A stretch of 64,000 bases of DNA, taken from NCBI RefSeq assembly GCF_002090055.1, contig NZ_BBRH01000014.1, forward strand, positions 95,132-159,131, given 5' to 3'. The DNA is from Demequina sp. NBRC 110051 (GTDB taxonomy: Bacteria > Actinomycetota > Actinomycetes > Actinomycetales > Demequinaceae). The position numbers and the translations under genes were made by a program. Below the pieces are notes generated by a model. That model was not told where the DNA came from, did no database searches, and was given only the letters and a program-made list of their open reading frames with translations. Shown one piece after another: positions 52,224 through 60,303 of the stretch; positions within the stretch are counted from its first letter, which is position 1; each line of letters starts with the position of its first letter.

Positions 52224-52868
52224 TCAGACCTCGGTCGACTCCCCCGCGCGCAGGCGTTCGACGTCGACCGGCGACAGCATCCCAGAACTCAGCCACCGGT
52301 CGGTCGCGGAGAGTCCGACCTCGGACAGCATCATGTCGTGGATCATCACGGCACGGCGCGGCTGGATGGCCCGCAGCTGCTCGACAGCATGGGCCAGAAT
52401 CGCCCACGGACCAGACACCCCGACGAGCAGCATGTCGACCTCGACCGCCGGCACGGTGTACGAGTCACCGGGGTGGAACACGCGCCCGCCGATCATGAAG
52501 GCGACGTGCTCCGGCAGCGGAATCTCGGGGTGAATCGACGCGTGAGGGGCGGGAAACACCTCGACCGAGATACCACCCGCGTCGATGTTTTGGCCCGCCT
52601 CGGCGACATGGACGCGATCCTCGAAGTCCCCCAGCCATACCGCCACGGCCTCGCGCGGCCCCCACACGCGTAGGTTCGGGTTGGCCGCGAGCGCCTCGCC
52701 CACAGCGGCGACGTCGACGTGGTCAGGGTGACCGTGGGTCATGAGCACCGCATCCGTGCGAGCCAACAGCTCGGCCGCGTTCGGTGTGTAGCTGCCTGGG
52801 TCAACCAGCAGGTGGCCAGTTTCATCGTCGATCTCGATGGTCGCGTGCGCGTGCTTAGTGAGGATCAC
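52224..52868 (-). CDS. UlaG-like metallo-beta-lactamase-fold hydrolase
   Basis: 214 residues. The metal motif THGHPDHVD near residue 43 is complete, with later ligands in PAPHASIH, HPGDSYTVP and the terminal MIHDMM. No signal peptide. The leaderless -10 is six bases before the GTG. The substrate cannot be told; the family includes sugar lactonases and nucleotide hydrolases. Confidence 0.87.
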   Translation of the reverse strand: MILTKHAHATIEIDDETGHLLVDPGSYTPNAAELLARTDAVLMTHGHPDHVDVAAVGEALAANPNLRVWGPREAVAVWLGDFEDRVHVAEAGQNIDAGGISVEVFPAPHASIHPEIPLPEHVAFMIGGRVFHPGDSYTVPAVEVDMLLVGVSGPWAILAHAVEQLRAIQPRRAVMIHDMMLSEVGLSATDRWLSSGMLSPVDVERLRAGESTEV

Positions 52869-52874
52869 CTCGTC

Positions 52875-52880
52875 AGGCTA
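52875..52880 (-). promoter_or_regulatory. Leaderless -10 element (TAGCCT) of the UlaG-like gene
   Basis: TAGCCT, six bases (GACGAG), then GTG at 52868. Confidence 0.5.
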
Positions 52881-52942
52881 CGCCCGTGCGTGCGCCGGCC
52901 GGCCGATCACGGGGAATCCTCCACGGCCCCTCGCGTTATTAC

Positions 52943-52954
52943 ATGCAAACGCAT
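52943..52954. promoter_or_regulatory. ATGC-AAAC-GCAT dyad upstream of the flavin monooxygenase operon
   Basis: A 12-base dyad in a locally AT-rich stretch 45 bases before the ATG. Candidate site for the MarR encoded in the operon. Confidence 0.45.
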
Positions 52955-52998
52955 ATATTGGGCCTCAGGTCCTAGCCCTCACACCCCAGGAGCACATC

Positions 52999-54186
52999 AT
53001 GCAGTTCGGCATCATGTCCGTCTCGGACATCACCCGCGACCCCGTCAACGACTACACGCCCTCCGAGGCCGAGCGCATCCGCGACCTGGTCCGCATCGCC
53101 AAGAAGACCGAGGAGGTGGGCCTCGACGTCGTCGCCGTCGGCGAGCACCACAACCCGCCGTTCTTCTCCTCCTCACCGACGACCCTCCTGGCGAGCATCG
53201 CCGCGCAGACCGAGCGCCTCACGGTGACGACGAGCACCACGCTCATCACCACCAACGACCCCGTCCGCATCGCCGAGGAGTACGCGATGCTTCAGCACCT
53301 CTCGGGCGGGCGCATGGACCTCATGCTGGGGCGCGGCAACACCGGCCCCGTCTACCCGTGGTTCGGCCAGGACATCCGCCAAGGCCTGCCGCTCGCGCTC
53401 GAGAACTACAACCTGCTGCACCGCCTGTGGCGCGAGGACGTCGTGGACTGGGAGGGCTCGTTCCGCACTCCCCTGCAGGGCTTCACCTCCACCCCGCGCC
53501 CGCTGGACGACGTGCCGCCCTTTGTGTGGCACGGCTCGATCCGCACCCCGGAGATCGCCGAGCAGGCCGCCTACTACGGCAACGGCTTCTTCGCGAACCA
53601 CATCTTCTGGCCCAAGGAGCACACCAAGCGGATGGTGCAGTTCTACCGTCAGCGCTTTGAGCACTACGGCCACGGCACCGCCAAGCAGGCGATCGTGGGC
53701 CTGGGCGGTCAGACCTTCATCGGCAAGACCAGCCAGGAGGCCCGCGACCGCTTCCGCCCCTACTTCGACAACGCCCCCGTGTACGGCCACGGCCCCACGC
53801 TCGAAGACTTCTCGACCATGACCCCGCTCGCGGTCGGCTCGGTCCAGGAGGTCATCGACAAGATCATGGGCTTCCGCGAGTACGTGGGCGACTACCAGCG
53901 CCAGCTGTTCCTCATCGACCACGCAGGCCTTCCCACCGACATGGTACTCGAGCAGCTGGACCTGCTGGGCGGCGAGGTGGTCCCGGTCCTGCGCAAGGAG
54001 CTCGAGTCCAAGCGCGACCCCGAGGTGGCGGCCAACCCGCCCAGCCACACCGACCTCGTCAAGGCCAAGTACGGCGACGCCGAGCCGCGCCAGCCGCGCC
54101 CCAACGCCAACCGCGGCGACAACGTCACCGGAGCCAGTCCGTACCAGGACTCCGAGGGCGCCGAAGCCGTCTACCCCACCCTGTGA
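52999..54186 (+). CDS. CE1758-family FMN-dependent luciferase-like monooxygenase
   Basis: 395 residues. Luciferase-like core with IMSVSDITRDP at the start, VVAVGEHHNPPFFSSSPTTLLA, TVTTSTTLITTNDPVRIAEEYAMLQHLSGGRMDLMLGRGN (quoted in part) and VWHGSIRTPEIAEQAAYYGNGFF. It belongs to the subgroup seen in corynebacteria as CE1758 that is encoded with a partner FMN reductase. ATG 52999 has AGGAG six bases upstream. The C-terminal 60 residues are hydrophilic. The substrate is unknown. Confidence 0.9.
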   Translation: MQFGIMSVSDITRDPVNDYTPSEAERIRDLVRIAKKTEEVGLDVVAVGEHHNPPFFSSSPTTLLASIAAQTERLTVTTSTTLITTNDPVRIAEEYAMLQHLSGGRMDLMLGRGNTGPVYPWFGQDIRQGLPLALENYNLLHRLWREDVVDWEGSFRTPLQGFTSTPRPLDDVPPFVWHGSIRTPEIAEQAAYYGNGFFANHIFWPKEHTKRMVQFYRQRFEHYGHGTAKQAIVGLGGQTFIGKTSQEARDRFRPYFDNAPVYGHGPTLEDFSTMTPLAVGSVQEVIDKIMGFREYVGDYQRQLFLIDHAGLPTDMVLEQLDLLGGEVVPVLRKELESKRDPEVAANPPSHTDLVKAKYGDAEPRQPRPNANRGDNVTGASPYQDSEGAEAVYPTL

Positions 54187-54193
54187 GGCGACC

Positions 54194-54676
54194 ATGACCG
54201 CCAGCCCGGCCACGGCATCGGCCACCCGTACGCGCACCAGGCTCGCCAACGAGTCCTGGGAGGCGGCCCTTCGAGCCCACGCCGTCCTCATGCGCCGCTT
54301 CGCGGAGCAGGACGTGTGGGAGGGGCTGTCGATGCGGGAGTACGACGTGCTCTACACCCTCGCGAAGGCGGACCACCCGCTGCGCCTGCGTGACCTGGGC
54401 GAGGGCGTGCTGCTCAGCCAGCCGGCCCTCAGCCGCCTGGTGGACCGCCTGGTGCAGCGGGGCCTCGTGTTCCGCTGCACCAATCCGGACGACGCCCGCG
54501 CGCACCAGCTCTCGCTCACCGACGAGGGCCGCGCCCTCCAGCGCACGGTGGGCCGCGCGCACGGCGCCGCCGTCGCCGAGTCCATCACCACGGCCCTCAC
54601 CGACGACGAGATGCGCCTCCTCGAGGCCCTCTCACTGAAACTTGCCACCGCACCAACATCACAGGAGCCGTCATGA
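54194..54676 (+). CDS. MarR-family regulator within the monooxygenase operon
   Basis: 160 residues. The winged helix has MREYDVLYTLAKADHPLRLRDLGEGVLLSQPALSRLVDRL and a wing PDDARAHQLSLTDEG. It starts seven bases behind the monooxygenase gene and overlaps the reductase by ATGA, so the three are one unit. The low-complexity N-terminus (Thr/Ala/Ser) contains a copy of the dispersed 14-mer. Confidence 0.87.
   Translation: MTASPATASATRTRTRLANESWEAALRAHAVLMRRFAEQDVWEGLSMREYDVLYTLAKADHPLRLRDLGEGVLLSQPALSRLVDRLVQRGLVFRCTNPDDARAHQLSLTDEGRALQRTVGRAHGAAVAESITTALTDDEMRLLEALSLKLATAPTSQEPS
54210..54223 (-). repeat. Exact copy of dispersed 14-mer GGCCGATGCCGTGG
   Basis: In the disordered N-terminus of the MarR gene, read as Thr-Ala-Ser-Ala. 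Confidence 0.85.
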
Positions 54677-55350
54677 CTCACGACCCGTTCCGCCTTGTCG
54701 TCGTCTCCGCTGGCGCCTCGGACCCCTCGTCCACGCACCTCTTGGCCGACCGCACCGCACAGCGCGCCATCGCGCTGGCCCGCGAGCACGGCCGCGACGT
54801 CCAGCTGAGTGTCATCCAGGTCCGAGAGCTGCTGCCGGAGCTCCCGCAGGCCCTGTCCAGCCAGTTCATGGGTCCCAAGTTCCGCGCCGCGATCGACACT
54901 CTCGTGGCCGCGGACGGCATCATCGCGGCCGCCCCCGTGTACAAGGCCGGCGCCTCCGCGGCGTTCACCGGGTTCTTCCAGGTGCTCGACAACGACCTGC
55001 TCATCGGCAAGCCCGTCATCCTCGCCGCGACCGCCGGCACGTCCCGGCACGCGCTCGTGGTGGACGAGGAGATGCGCTCGCTGTTCGCCTACCTGCGCAC
55101 CCTGCCCGTCCCCACGGGGCTGTTTGCCGCGCCAGAGGACTTCTCCTCGACCGCGCTGACGCAGCGCATCGACCGCGCGGCCAAGGAGCTGGTGCTGCTC
55201 ATGGAGTCCGGCTTTGCACGCTCGGTGCGCGAGGACTCGTGGGGCTCGTACCAGCACGAGTACGGCTCCGCCGGCGGCACCGAGGTGGGTGTCAACTTCG
55301 ACACGGATCTGATGCGCCTGGCCACCGGAGGATCGCATCGTCCCACGTAA
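54673..55350 (+). CDS. CE1759-family FMN reductase (partner of the monooxygenase)
   Basis: 225 residues, flavodoxin-like NADPH-dependent FMN reductase fold. VVVSAGASDPSSTHLLADR at the start, GIIAAAPVYKAGASAAFTGFFQVLDN (quoted in part) and ILAATAGTSRHALVVDEEMR are typical. It supplies reduced flavin to the CE1758-like monooxygenase. ATGA overlap with marR. Two strong stem-loops follow the stop. Confidence 0.88.
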   Translation: MTHDPFRLVVVSAGASDPSSTHLLADRTAQRAIALAREHGRDVQLSVIQVRELLPELPQALSSQFMGPKFRAAIDTLVAADGIIAAAPVYKAGASAAFTGFFQVLDNDLLIGKPVILAATAGTSRHALVVDEEMRSLFAYLRTLPVPTGLFAAPEDFSSTALTQRIDRAAKELVLLMESGFARSVREDSWGSYQHEYGSAGGTEVGVNFDTDLMRLATGGSHRPT

Positions 55351-55359
55351 ACGACGGAT

Positions 55360-55373
55360 GGCCGATGCCGTGG
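55360..55373 (+). repeat. Exact copy of dispersed 14-mer GGCCGATGCCGTGG, intergenic
   Basis: The only exact copy outside a gene. Its last two bases are the first bases of a terminator stem, ten bases after the reductase stop. Confidence 0.88.
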
Positions 55374-55397
55374 CGGGCCGGGAGCACCCGGCCCGCC
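55372..55397 (+). terminator. Terminator stem-loop after the FMN reductase
   Basis: Perfect 11-bp stem GGCGGGCCGGG/CCCGGCCCGCC with a 4-base loop. Confidence 0.72.
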
Positions 55398-55416
55398 TCG
55401 CGCGTTGGCTGGGCAC

Positions 55417-55441
55417 GCCGTGGCGCCGCTGGCGCCACGGC
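55417..55441. terminator. Second stem-loop in the same gap
   Basis: Perfect 11-bp stem GCCGTGGCGCC/GGCGCCACGGC with a 3-base loop, 20 bases after the first. It could instead lie in the leader of the next gene. Confidence 0.5.
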
Positions 55442-55472
55442 ACCACGATCCCCTACCCCGAGGAGACCGACC

Positions 55473-55751
55473 ATGAAGTGCCCCGTTGACGACGCCACGC
55501 TCATGATGAGCGACCGCCAGGGCGTCGAGATCGACTACTGCCCGCAGTGCCGCGGCGTGTGGCTGGACCGCGGCGAACTCGACAAGATCATCGAGCGCTC
55601 CGCGTCGCACGAGGCCCCGGCACAGCAGCAGCGCCGCGTGGCCGACGACCGCTCGCGCCGCTACGACGACTCGTATCGCGGAGACGGCCAGTACTACGGC
55701 AAGCGCAAGAAGAAGGAATCCTGGTTGGGCGACCTGCTCGACTTCGGATGA
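55473..55751 (+). CDS. Small zf-TFIIB-type zinc-ribbon protein
   Basis: 92 residues. The N-terminal MKCPVDDATLMMSDRQGVEIDYCPQCRGVWLDRGELDKI (Cys at 3, then CPQC) is the zf-TFIIB pattern with its typical WLDRGEL ending. After it come a basic, low-complexity middle (QQRRVADDRSRR; KRKKKE) and the WLGDLLDFG end. Function unknown. GAGGAG lies upstream of the ATG. Confidence 0.87.
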   Translation: MKCPVDDATLMMSDRQGVEIDYCPQCRGVWLDRGELDKIIERSASHEAPAQQQRRVADDRSRRYDDSYRGDGQYYGKRKKKESWLGDLLDFG

Positions 55752-55759
55752 CCCGTCGT

Positions 55760-55765
55760 TAGGCT
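55760..55765 (+). promoter_or_regulatory. Candidate -10 element (TAGGCT) of the GNAT-pirin pair
   Basis: TAGGCT lies 31 bases before the ATG at 55797, which has its own AGAGGA ribosome binding site. Confidence 0.4.
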
Positions 55766-55796
55766 GGGCGGCATCGACCCCGCACGAGAGGACACC

Positions 55797-56102
55797 ATGA
55801 CCGAGTCGCAGAACATCCAGGTTTCCAGGGACGATGCCGCCCACCGCTACACGGTGAACGTTGATGGCGAGCCCGCCGGCTTCATCGACTACATCGAGGG
55901 CGACGGCACGCTCGCCATGACACACACCGAGGTCTTGGAGCGCTATCAGGGCACCGCGACCGCGCGCACGCTCGCAGGCGAGGCCCTCACCGACGTCGCG
56001 AGGCGAGGCCTCGCCGTAATCCCCCTGTGCCCCTACATCGCCCGCTACCTCACTCGCACCGAGGTCGACGACCTGACGGTGCTCTGGCCCGAACGGTCAT
56101 GA
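55797..56102 (+). CDS. YjdJ-type GCN5-related N-acetyltransferase
   Basis: 101 residues, the short GNAT form. TEVLERYQGTATARTLAGEALTDVARRGLAVIPLCPYIARYL (quoted in part) holds the acetyl-CoA loop (QGTATA) and the diagnostic P.CPY.A.YL end. It overlaps the pirin gene by ATGA. The acceptor is not known. Confidence 0.87.
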   Translation: MTESQNIQVSRDDAAHRYTVNVDGEPAGFIDYIEGDGTLAMTHTEVLERYQGTATARTLAGEALTDVARRGLAVIPLCPYIARYLTRTEVDDLTVLWPERS

Positions 56103-57037
56103 CCCGCCCCGGGCCGCGCCTGATACCGCTCGAGGCACGCGAGGTGCCGCTGGGTGGCCTGCGCGCCATGAGCGTCCAGCGCGTCCTGCCCTCGCGCGAC
56201 CTGCCCACCATCGGCGCCTGGTGCTTCGTGGACCGTTTTGGTCCCCAGCGCGTGACAATGACCGTCGACCCCCACCCCCACACGGGCCTCCAGACCGTCA
56301 CCTGGCCGCTGACCGGCCGCATCCGCCACCGCGACACCCTGGGCTCGGACACCGTGCTCGACGTGGGCCAACTCAACCTCATGACCGCGGGAGACGGCGT
56401 GGCGCATTCGGAGTACTCGCTGGGCGCCGAAGACGACCTGCTCGACGCGCTTCAGCTCTGGATCGCTCTACCCGAGCGCTCGCGCGCTGGCGACGCGGAC
56501 TTCGAAACCCACACCTTCCTTCCGCGCCTCACCCTGCCCTCCCTGCACGGCGCCGATGCCGTGGTCACCGTGGTCATGGGCGCCTTCGCGGGTACGCGGT
56601 CACCGGCCACGACCCACACGCCGCTGGTGGGGGCGCAGGTGTCCCTGACCGCTGGATCCGTTGTCGACCTGCCGCTCGATCCCGCCTGGGAGCACGGCCT
56701 CGTTCACGTCGATGGCGACGTCACCGTCGAGTCCGGCGAGATCACCATGCCCGAACGAGGGTTGATCTACCTAGGCGACCGCCGCGAACGCGTGCGGGTA
56801 AGCGCCGCCACCGACGCGACGCTCTTCGTCCTGGGAGGCGAGCCCTTCGCCGAGGACATCGTGATGTGGTGGAACTTCATCGGCCGCACCCACGAGGACA
56901 TCGCCACGGCACGCGACGACTGGGAGGCGCGCTCGGAGCGGTTCGGAGAGGTTGCCGGCCACGGCGACGTGCGGATCCCCGCTCCCCCGCTGCCGGGAGT
57001 GCGACTCACTCCCCGACGCCGCCGCGCCTGGGACTGA
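56099..57037 (+). CDS. Pirin family protein
   Basis: 312 residues, bicupin. N-terminal pirin motifs DRFGPQ, VDPHPHTGLQTVTWPLTG, HRDTLGS and GVAHSEYS contain the three His and one Glu metal ligands. The C-terminal cupin has FAEDIVMWWNFIGRTHEDI. Some pirins are quercetinases, others act in redox control; which one is unclear. Confidence 0.88.
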   Translation: MTRPGPRLIPLEAREVPLGGLRAMSVQRVLPSRDLPTIGAWCFVDRFGPQRVTMTVDPHPHTGLQTVTWPLTGRIRHRDTLGSDTVLDVGQLNLMTAGDGVAHSEYSLGAEDDLLDALQLWIALPERSRAGDADFETHTFLPRLTLPSLHGADAVVTVVMGAFAGTRSPATTHTPLVGAQVSLTAGSVVDLPLDPAWEHGLVHVDGDVTVESGEITMPERGLIYLGDRRERVRVSAATDATLFVLGGEPFAEDIVMWWNFIGRTHEDIATARDDWEARSERFGEVAGHGDVRIPAPPLPGVRLTPRRRRAWD

Positions 57038-57040
57038 GCG

Positions 57041-58354
57041 CTACTCGACGGCCACCGTGGCGGTCACCGTGAGCGCCGTCGCCGAGAGCGACGATTTACC
57101 CGCCGCGTCCCAGTCCCGCGAGCCGTCGGCCGCGATCCAGTCGTTCGCGTTCGCGCCCAGGGTTCCGCGCAGCACGCCCACGACCTCAACAGGACCAGCG
57201 ACGCCCGTGCGGACCGCATCGAGGTCCCAGTCGACCGCAAACTCCGCCGTGCCGCCCCCGTGCAGCGTCGCCTCCACGGTCGCGGGAAGCGCCGCGAGCA
57301 CCTTGGATCTGTCCGCGCCCGTCGGAACCACGGCATCGGCGAGGTGAGGTACGACGGGTGCCGCAGCATCGGCCGCCCGTAGTGCCTGGTAGACCTCTCG
57401 TGTGAGCGAGATGACGCCACCGTGCTTGGTCGCCGGCGCGAGGTCGAAGGCGCCGTCCTCGACGTACTCCCACGGCTCGTCCGCGTCCAGGTCGGTCGCG
57501 ATCATGGGTCGGTAGCCCACGTCGGGGATGACGTCGACCAGCAGGTGCCAGCGGTCCTCGCCGCGCACGCGGAACATCGCGGGGCCCTCGACGAGTCCCG
57601 GGTCTCCCCCGGAGTACGCGGCACCAATGTGCGTCTGGGTCTGCGTCCAGGTCGCCTCCGGCAGCCACCAGCGCGCGTCGTCCGTGTACTCCATGAAGAG
57701 GCCGCGGGCGGTGCCGTTGTCTTTGGTCACACGGTAAGTGCGCCCGCCCTCGCGGATCATCGTGGTGTCGATGACGTCGCCCGGTGCGTCGATGAGCACG
57801 CCGCCCGTCACCCAGCCTGCCTGCGTGAAGTCCCTGGTCGCGCCCCACAGAATGCGTTGCCGGCCGTCCTCGCCCGAAGACGCCCAGTAGACGACGAACG
57901 CCCCTCCATCGGCGTCGTAGTCGTCGACCCATAGGGCCTCGGGAGCCCACATCATGCCCATGTGCGGGGTGCCGGGATCGGGCGCGCCGTCGGGGCCGCA
58001 CGCGACGTCGATCTGGCGCTGCGGACCCCAGTGGATGAGGTCGTCGGACTCCCACACGTTCATTTTGGTGGAGTAGTCCGTGGCCCAGGCCTGCCAGCCG
58101 GCGTCGTCGGCGCCGAACACCCTGAGGTCCGTCGCGATCAGGTAGTACCGGCCGGTGTCGGGGCGACGCAACAGATAGGGATCGCGCACGCCGGTAGTGC
58201 CCAGGTGCGAGGCGAGGATGGGCTCGCCGCCGTTCAGCCGGTCCCACGCGGTGGGGTCGTCGCCGCGCGATAGAGAGAAATGCACCTTCTCGCGATACCC
58301 GTGGGGGTCCTCGACGAAGTGGACCATCAAGTAGCCGTAGGGTTCCTCGGTCAT
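57041..58354 (-). CDS. GH43 family glycoside hydrolase (arabinosidase/xylosidase type)
   Basis: 437 residues, five-bladed propeller. Catalytic Asp in GVRDPYLL near residue 57, modulator Asp in VIDTTMIREGG near 190, and acid Glu in GLVEGPAMFRV near 255 are all present. A C-terminal domain (about 340-437) resembles Big_4. No signal peptide. It starts in an ATGA overlap with the upstream GH43 gene. The substrate is likely an arabino- or xylo-oligosaccharide. Confidence 0.85.
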   Translation of the reverse strand: MTEEPYGYLMVHFVEDPHGYREKVHFSLSRGDDPTAWDRLNGGEPILASHLGTTGVRDPYLLRRPDTGRYYLIATDLRVFGADDAGWQAWATDYSTKMNVWESDDLIHWGPQRQIDVACGPDGAPDPGTPHMGMMWAPEALWVDDYDADGGAFVVYWASSGEDGRQRILWGATRDFTQAGWVTGGVLIDAPGDVIDTTMIREGGRTYRVTKDNGTARGLFMEYTDDARWWLPEATWTQTQTHIGAAYSGGDPGLVEGPAMFRVRGEDRWHLLVDVIPDVGYRPMIATDLDADEPWEYVEDGAFDLAPATKHGGVISLTREVYQALRAADAAAPVVPHLADAVVPTGADRSKVLAALPATVEATLHGGGTAEFAVDWDLDAVRTGVAGPVEVVGVLRGTLGANANDWIAADGSRDWDAAGKSSLSATALTVTATVAVE

Positions 58355-60291
58355 ACGTCACCATCCCCGACTACCACGCGCGCGGCGACCTCGCGGAAGC
58401 GGGGTGCCAGCTCCTCCTCGGTCTCCATGTCCAGGCGGGGCAGGCCATCCGCGGTCCAGTGGACGCGGCGGACGAACGTGTCGCGGCCCGTCAGCCCCAG
58501 GTGATCGGTGCGGGCGTGGAAGACATAGAGGTCGTTGCCGTCCTCGTCCACGGACCACATCCCGTGACCGGTGCCCAGTTGGTACTCGCCGTTGTAGGGG
58601 CCGGACTTCTGGATGGGGGCGTTGAGCCGCGTCCACGCCGCGGGATCGGTGAGATCGCTTCCGGACGCCGCGGTCGCCAGCCCGGTCGTGTAGGTGTCTC
58701 CCACCGTCGAGCCCGAATACAGCATGAACACACGGCCGTCGCGGATGATCATGTTCGGACCCTCGGCGATGGTGTTGTCCCACGCGTACTCGGGCGCGAG
58801 GATGCGCACGGGCTCGCTGGTCAGGCGCGCGGGGTCCGCGGGGTCGAAGGTCGCGATGAAGATCGACCCGAGCATCTGCCAGGCGTAATAGTGCGTGCCG
58901 GCATCTTCCAGATAGGTCATGTCGAGCGAGATGCCGGCGCGATCGTTGAGCACCGAACCGTCGGCGCGCGTGACGTGCCTGGCGGCACTCCAGCTGGCCG
59001 GATCCGTGGGGTCGAGGTGGGCGCCATCGGCGTCGCGCCCCAGCTGAATGATGCTCGCGCGGCCCGTCCACATGTCGGTGCGGCCATCCTCGCCGTCATA
59101 GGACGGCATGAAAAGGATGGACAGCTCACCGCCGATGACGTGAATCTCGGGCGCCCAGAAGCAGCCGGTCATGGCGTCACCGTGGGCGTCGAGGTCGCCG
59201 GCGACCAGGATGTCGCACTCGAGGCCGTCGCCACCGGCCGGGTCCGCGAGCGCCGCGATGGTGTCGGCCATGCGGATCGGCATCCCGATGGGACCACCGT
59301 CGTTCGCGATCGGGTCCAGGTTCAGGTCCTTCGTCGCGATCATGAGGAACACGTCGCGGCCGTTGAAGTGGAACGGCACGATGCTCGGGTCGGCCCGCTC
59401 GTCCGCGAACGGCGTGGGATAGATGGGCTGGCGCACGGTTCCGGTGACGGCGTGCTCACCCAGAACGCTTGTGTCGATGGCAGACAGCGCCTCGTTGTCC
59501 CAGGTCACCGCGAGCGAGCCCGTGGAGCCGTCCGAGTACGCGAGGTCCACGCGCGCGGGCAGGTCGGCCACGGTGAGCGCCGCACCCACGGGCACGGCCA
59601 CCGGCGCCACCGACGCGTCGGTGTTCGCCACGGGACCGAACCGCTCGCGCAGCCTCGCGGCAAGGTCCGCCGGGATCTCGATGGCGTTGCCCGAGCGCAG
59701 GTCGGGGATGCCCGATGCCGCGGCGTCTCCCGCGACGATCTCGCCCGGGATGGGGTGGTCACCGGGCGTGGGCTCGCCCAACGCGGTGTGGGGGGCGAAG
59801 AGGTCGAGCGTCGCATGCCACGGCTCGCCGGCATCGGTGCTCCACCGCATGACGTAGCCGTCGCCGTCCGCGACGACGGCGGGCGCATTGACGCCGTGGG
59901 TCACACCCAGGTCGAGCAGGCCGAGCTCCGTGTAGTCGATGAGATCGTCCGAGCGCAGCAACAGCACGGACGAGGCCCGCGTGCCGTCGTCGCCGCCCCC
60001 GCGTGCGGTGCGCGTCGCGACGATGCCGTAGCCGCCGTCAGCGAGCGCCACCACGTGCGGATCGATGAGCCCGCGCAGGACCGGATCGAACGTGCCGTCG
60101 GGGCCGGGCGTCTCGCTCACGTGGGCGAAGGCGACGCCGTAGTTGTCGAACAGCGGCTCACCGTCGAGCGCGAGGTGAACGCTGAGGGCAATGTCGGCAT
60201 TATTGGCCTCCGCCTCGGAGGCCGGCTCGCGGTCGTACACCGTCAGCGTCGCGGTCGCGACAGCATTTTCTACATCGTTGTAATCAGGCAC
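58351..60291 (-). CDS. Two-part GH43 protein with a central Ig-like domain
   Basis: 646 residues. Residues about 1-190 look like blades of a GH43-type propeller (ALSVHLALDGEPLFDNYG; GLIDPHVVALADGGYGI). About 215-290 form a Big_4-like Ig domain (VDLAYSDGSTGSLAVTWD). About 300-630 form a complete GH43 propeller (RADPSIVPFHFNGRDVFLMIATKDL, CFWAPEIHVIGG, TIAEGPNMIIRDG with the acid Glu, HGMWSVDEDG). No signal peptide. GTG 60291 has a leaderless -10 six bases upstream. Confidence 0.83.
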   Translation of the reverse strand: MPDYNDVENAVATATLTVYDREPASEAEANNADIALSVHLALDGEPLFDNYGVAFAHVSETPGPDGTFDPVLRGLIDPHVVALADGGYGIVATRTARGGGDDGTRASSVLLLRSDDLIDYTELGLLDLGVTHGVNAPAVVADGDGYVMRWSTDAGEPWHATLDLFAPHTALGEPTPGDHPIPGEIVAGDAAASGIPDLRSGNAIEIPADLAARLRERFGPVANTDASVAPVAVPVGAALTVADLPARVDLAYSDGSTGSLAVTWDNEALSAIDTSVLGEHAVTGTVRQPIYPTPFADERADPSIVPFHFNGRDVFLMIATKDLNLDPIANDGGPIGMPIRMADTIAALADPAGGDGLECDILVAGDLDAHGDAMTGCFWAPEIHVIGGELSILFMPSYDGEDGRTDMWTGRASIIQLGRDADGAHLDPTDPASWSAARHVTRADGSVLNDRAGISLDMTYLEDAGTHYYAWQMLGSIFIATFDPADPARLTSEPVRILAPEYAWDNTIAEGPNMIIRDGRVFMLYSGSTVGDTYTTGLATAASGSDLTDPAAWTRLNAPIQKSGPYNGEYQLGTGHGMWSVDEDGNDLYVFHARTDHLGLTGRDTFVRRVHWTADGLPRLDMETEEELAPRFREVAARVVVGDGDV

Positions 60292-60297
60292 GGAATG

Positions 60298-60303
60298 AGC
60301 CTA
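60298..60303 (-). promoter_or_regulatory. Leaderless -10 element (TAGGCT) overlapping an upstream stop codon
   Basis: TAGGCT, six bases, then GTG at 60291. Its first three bases are the TAG stop of the upstream oxidoreductase gene. Confidence 0.5.
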
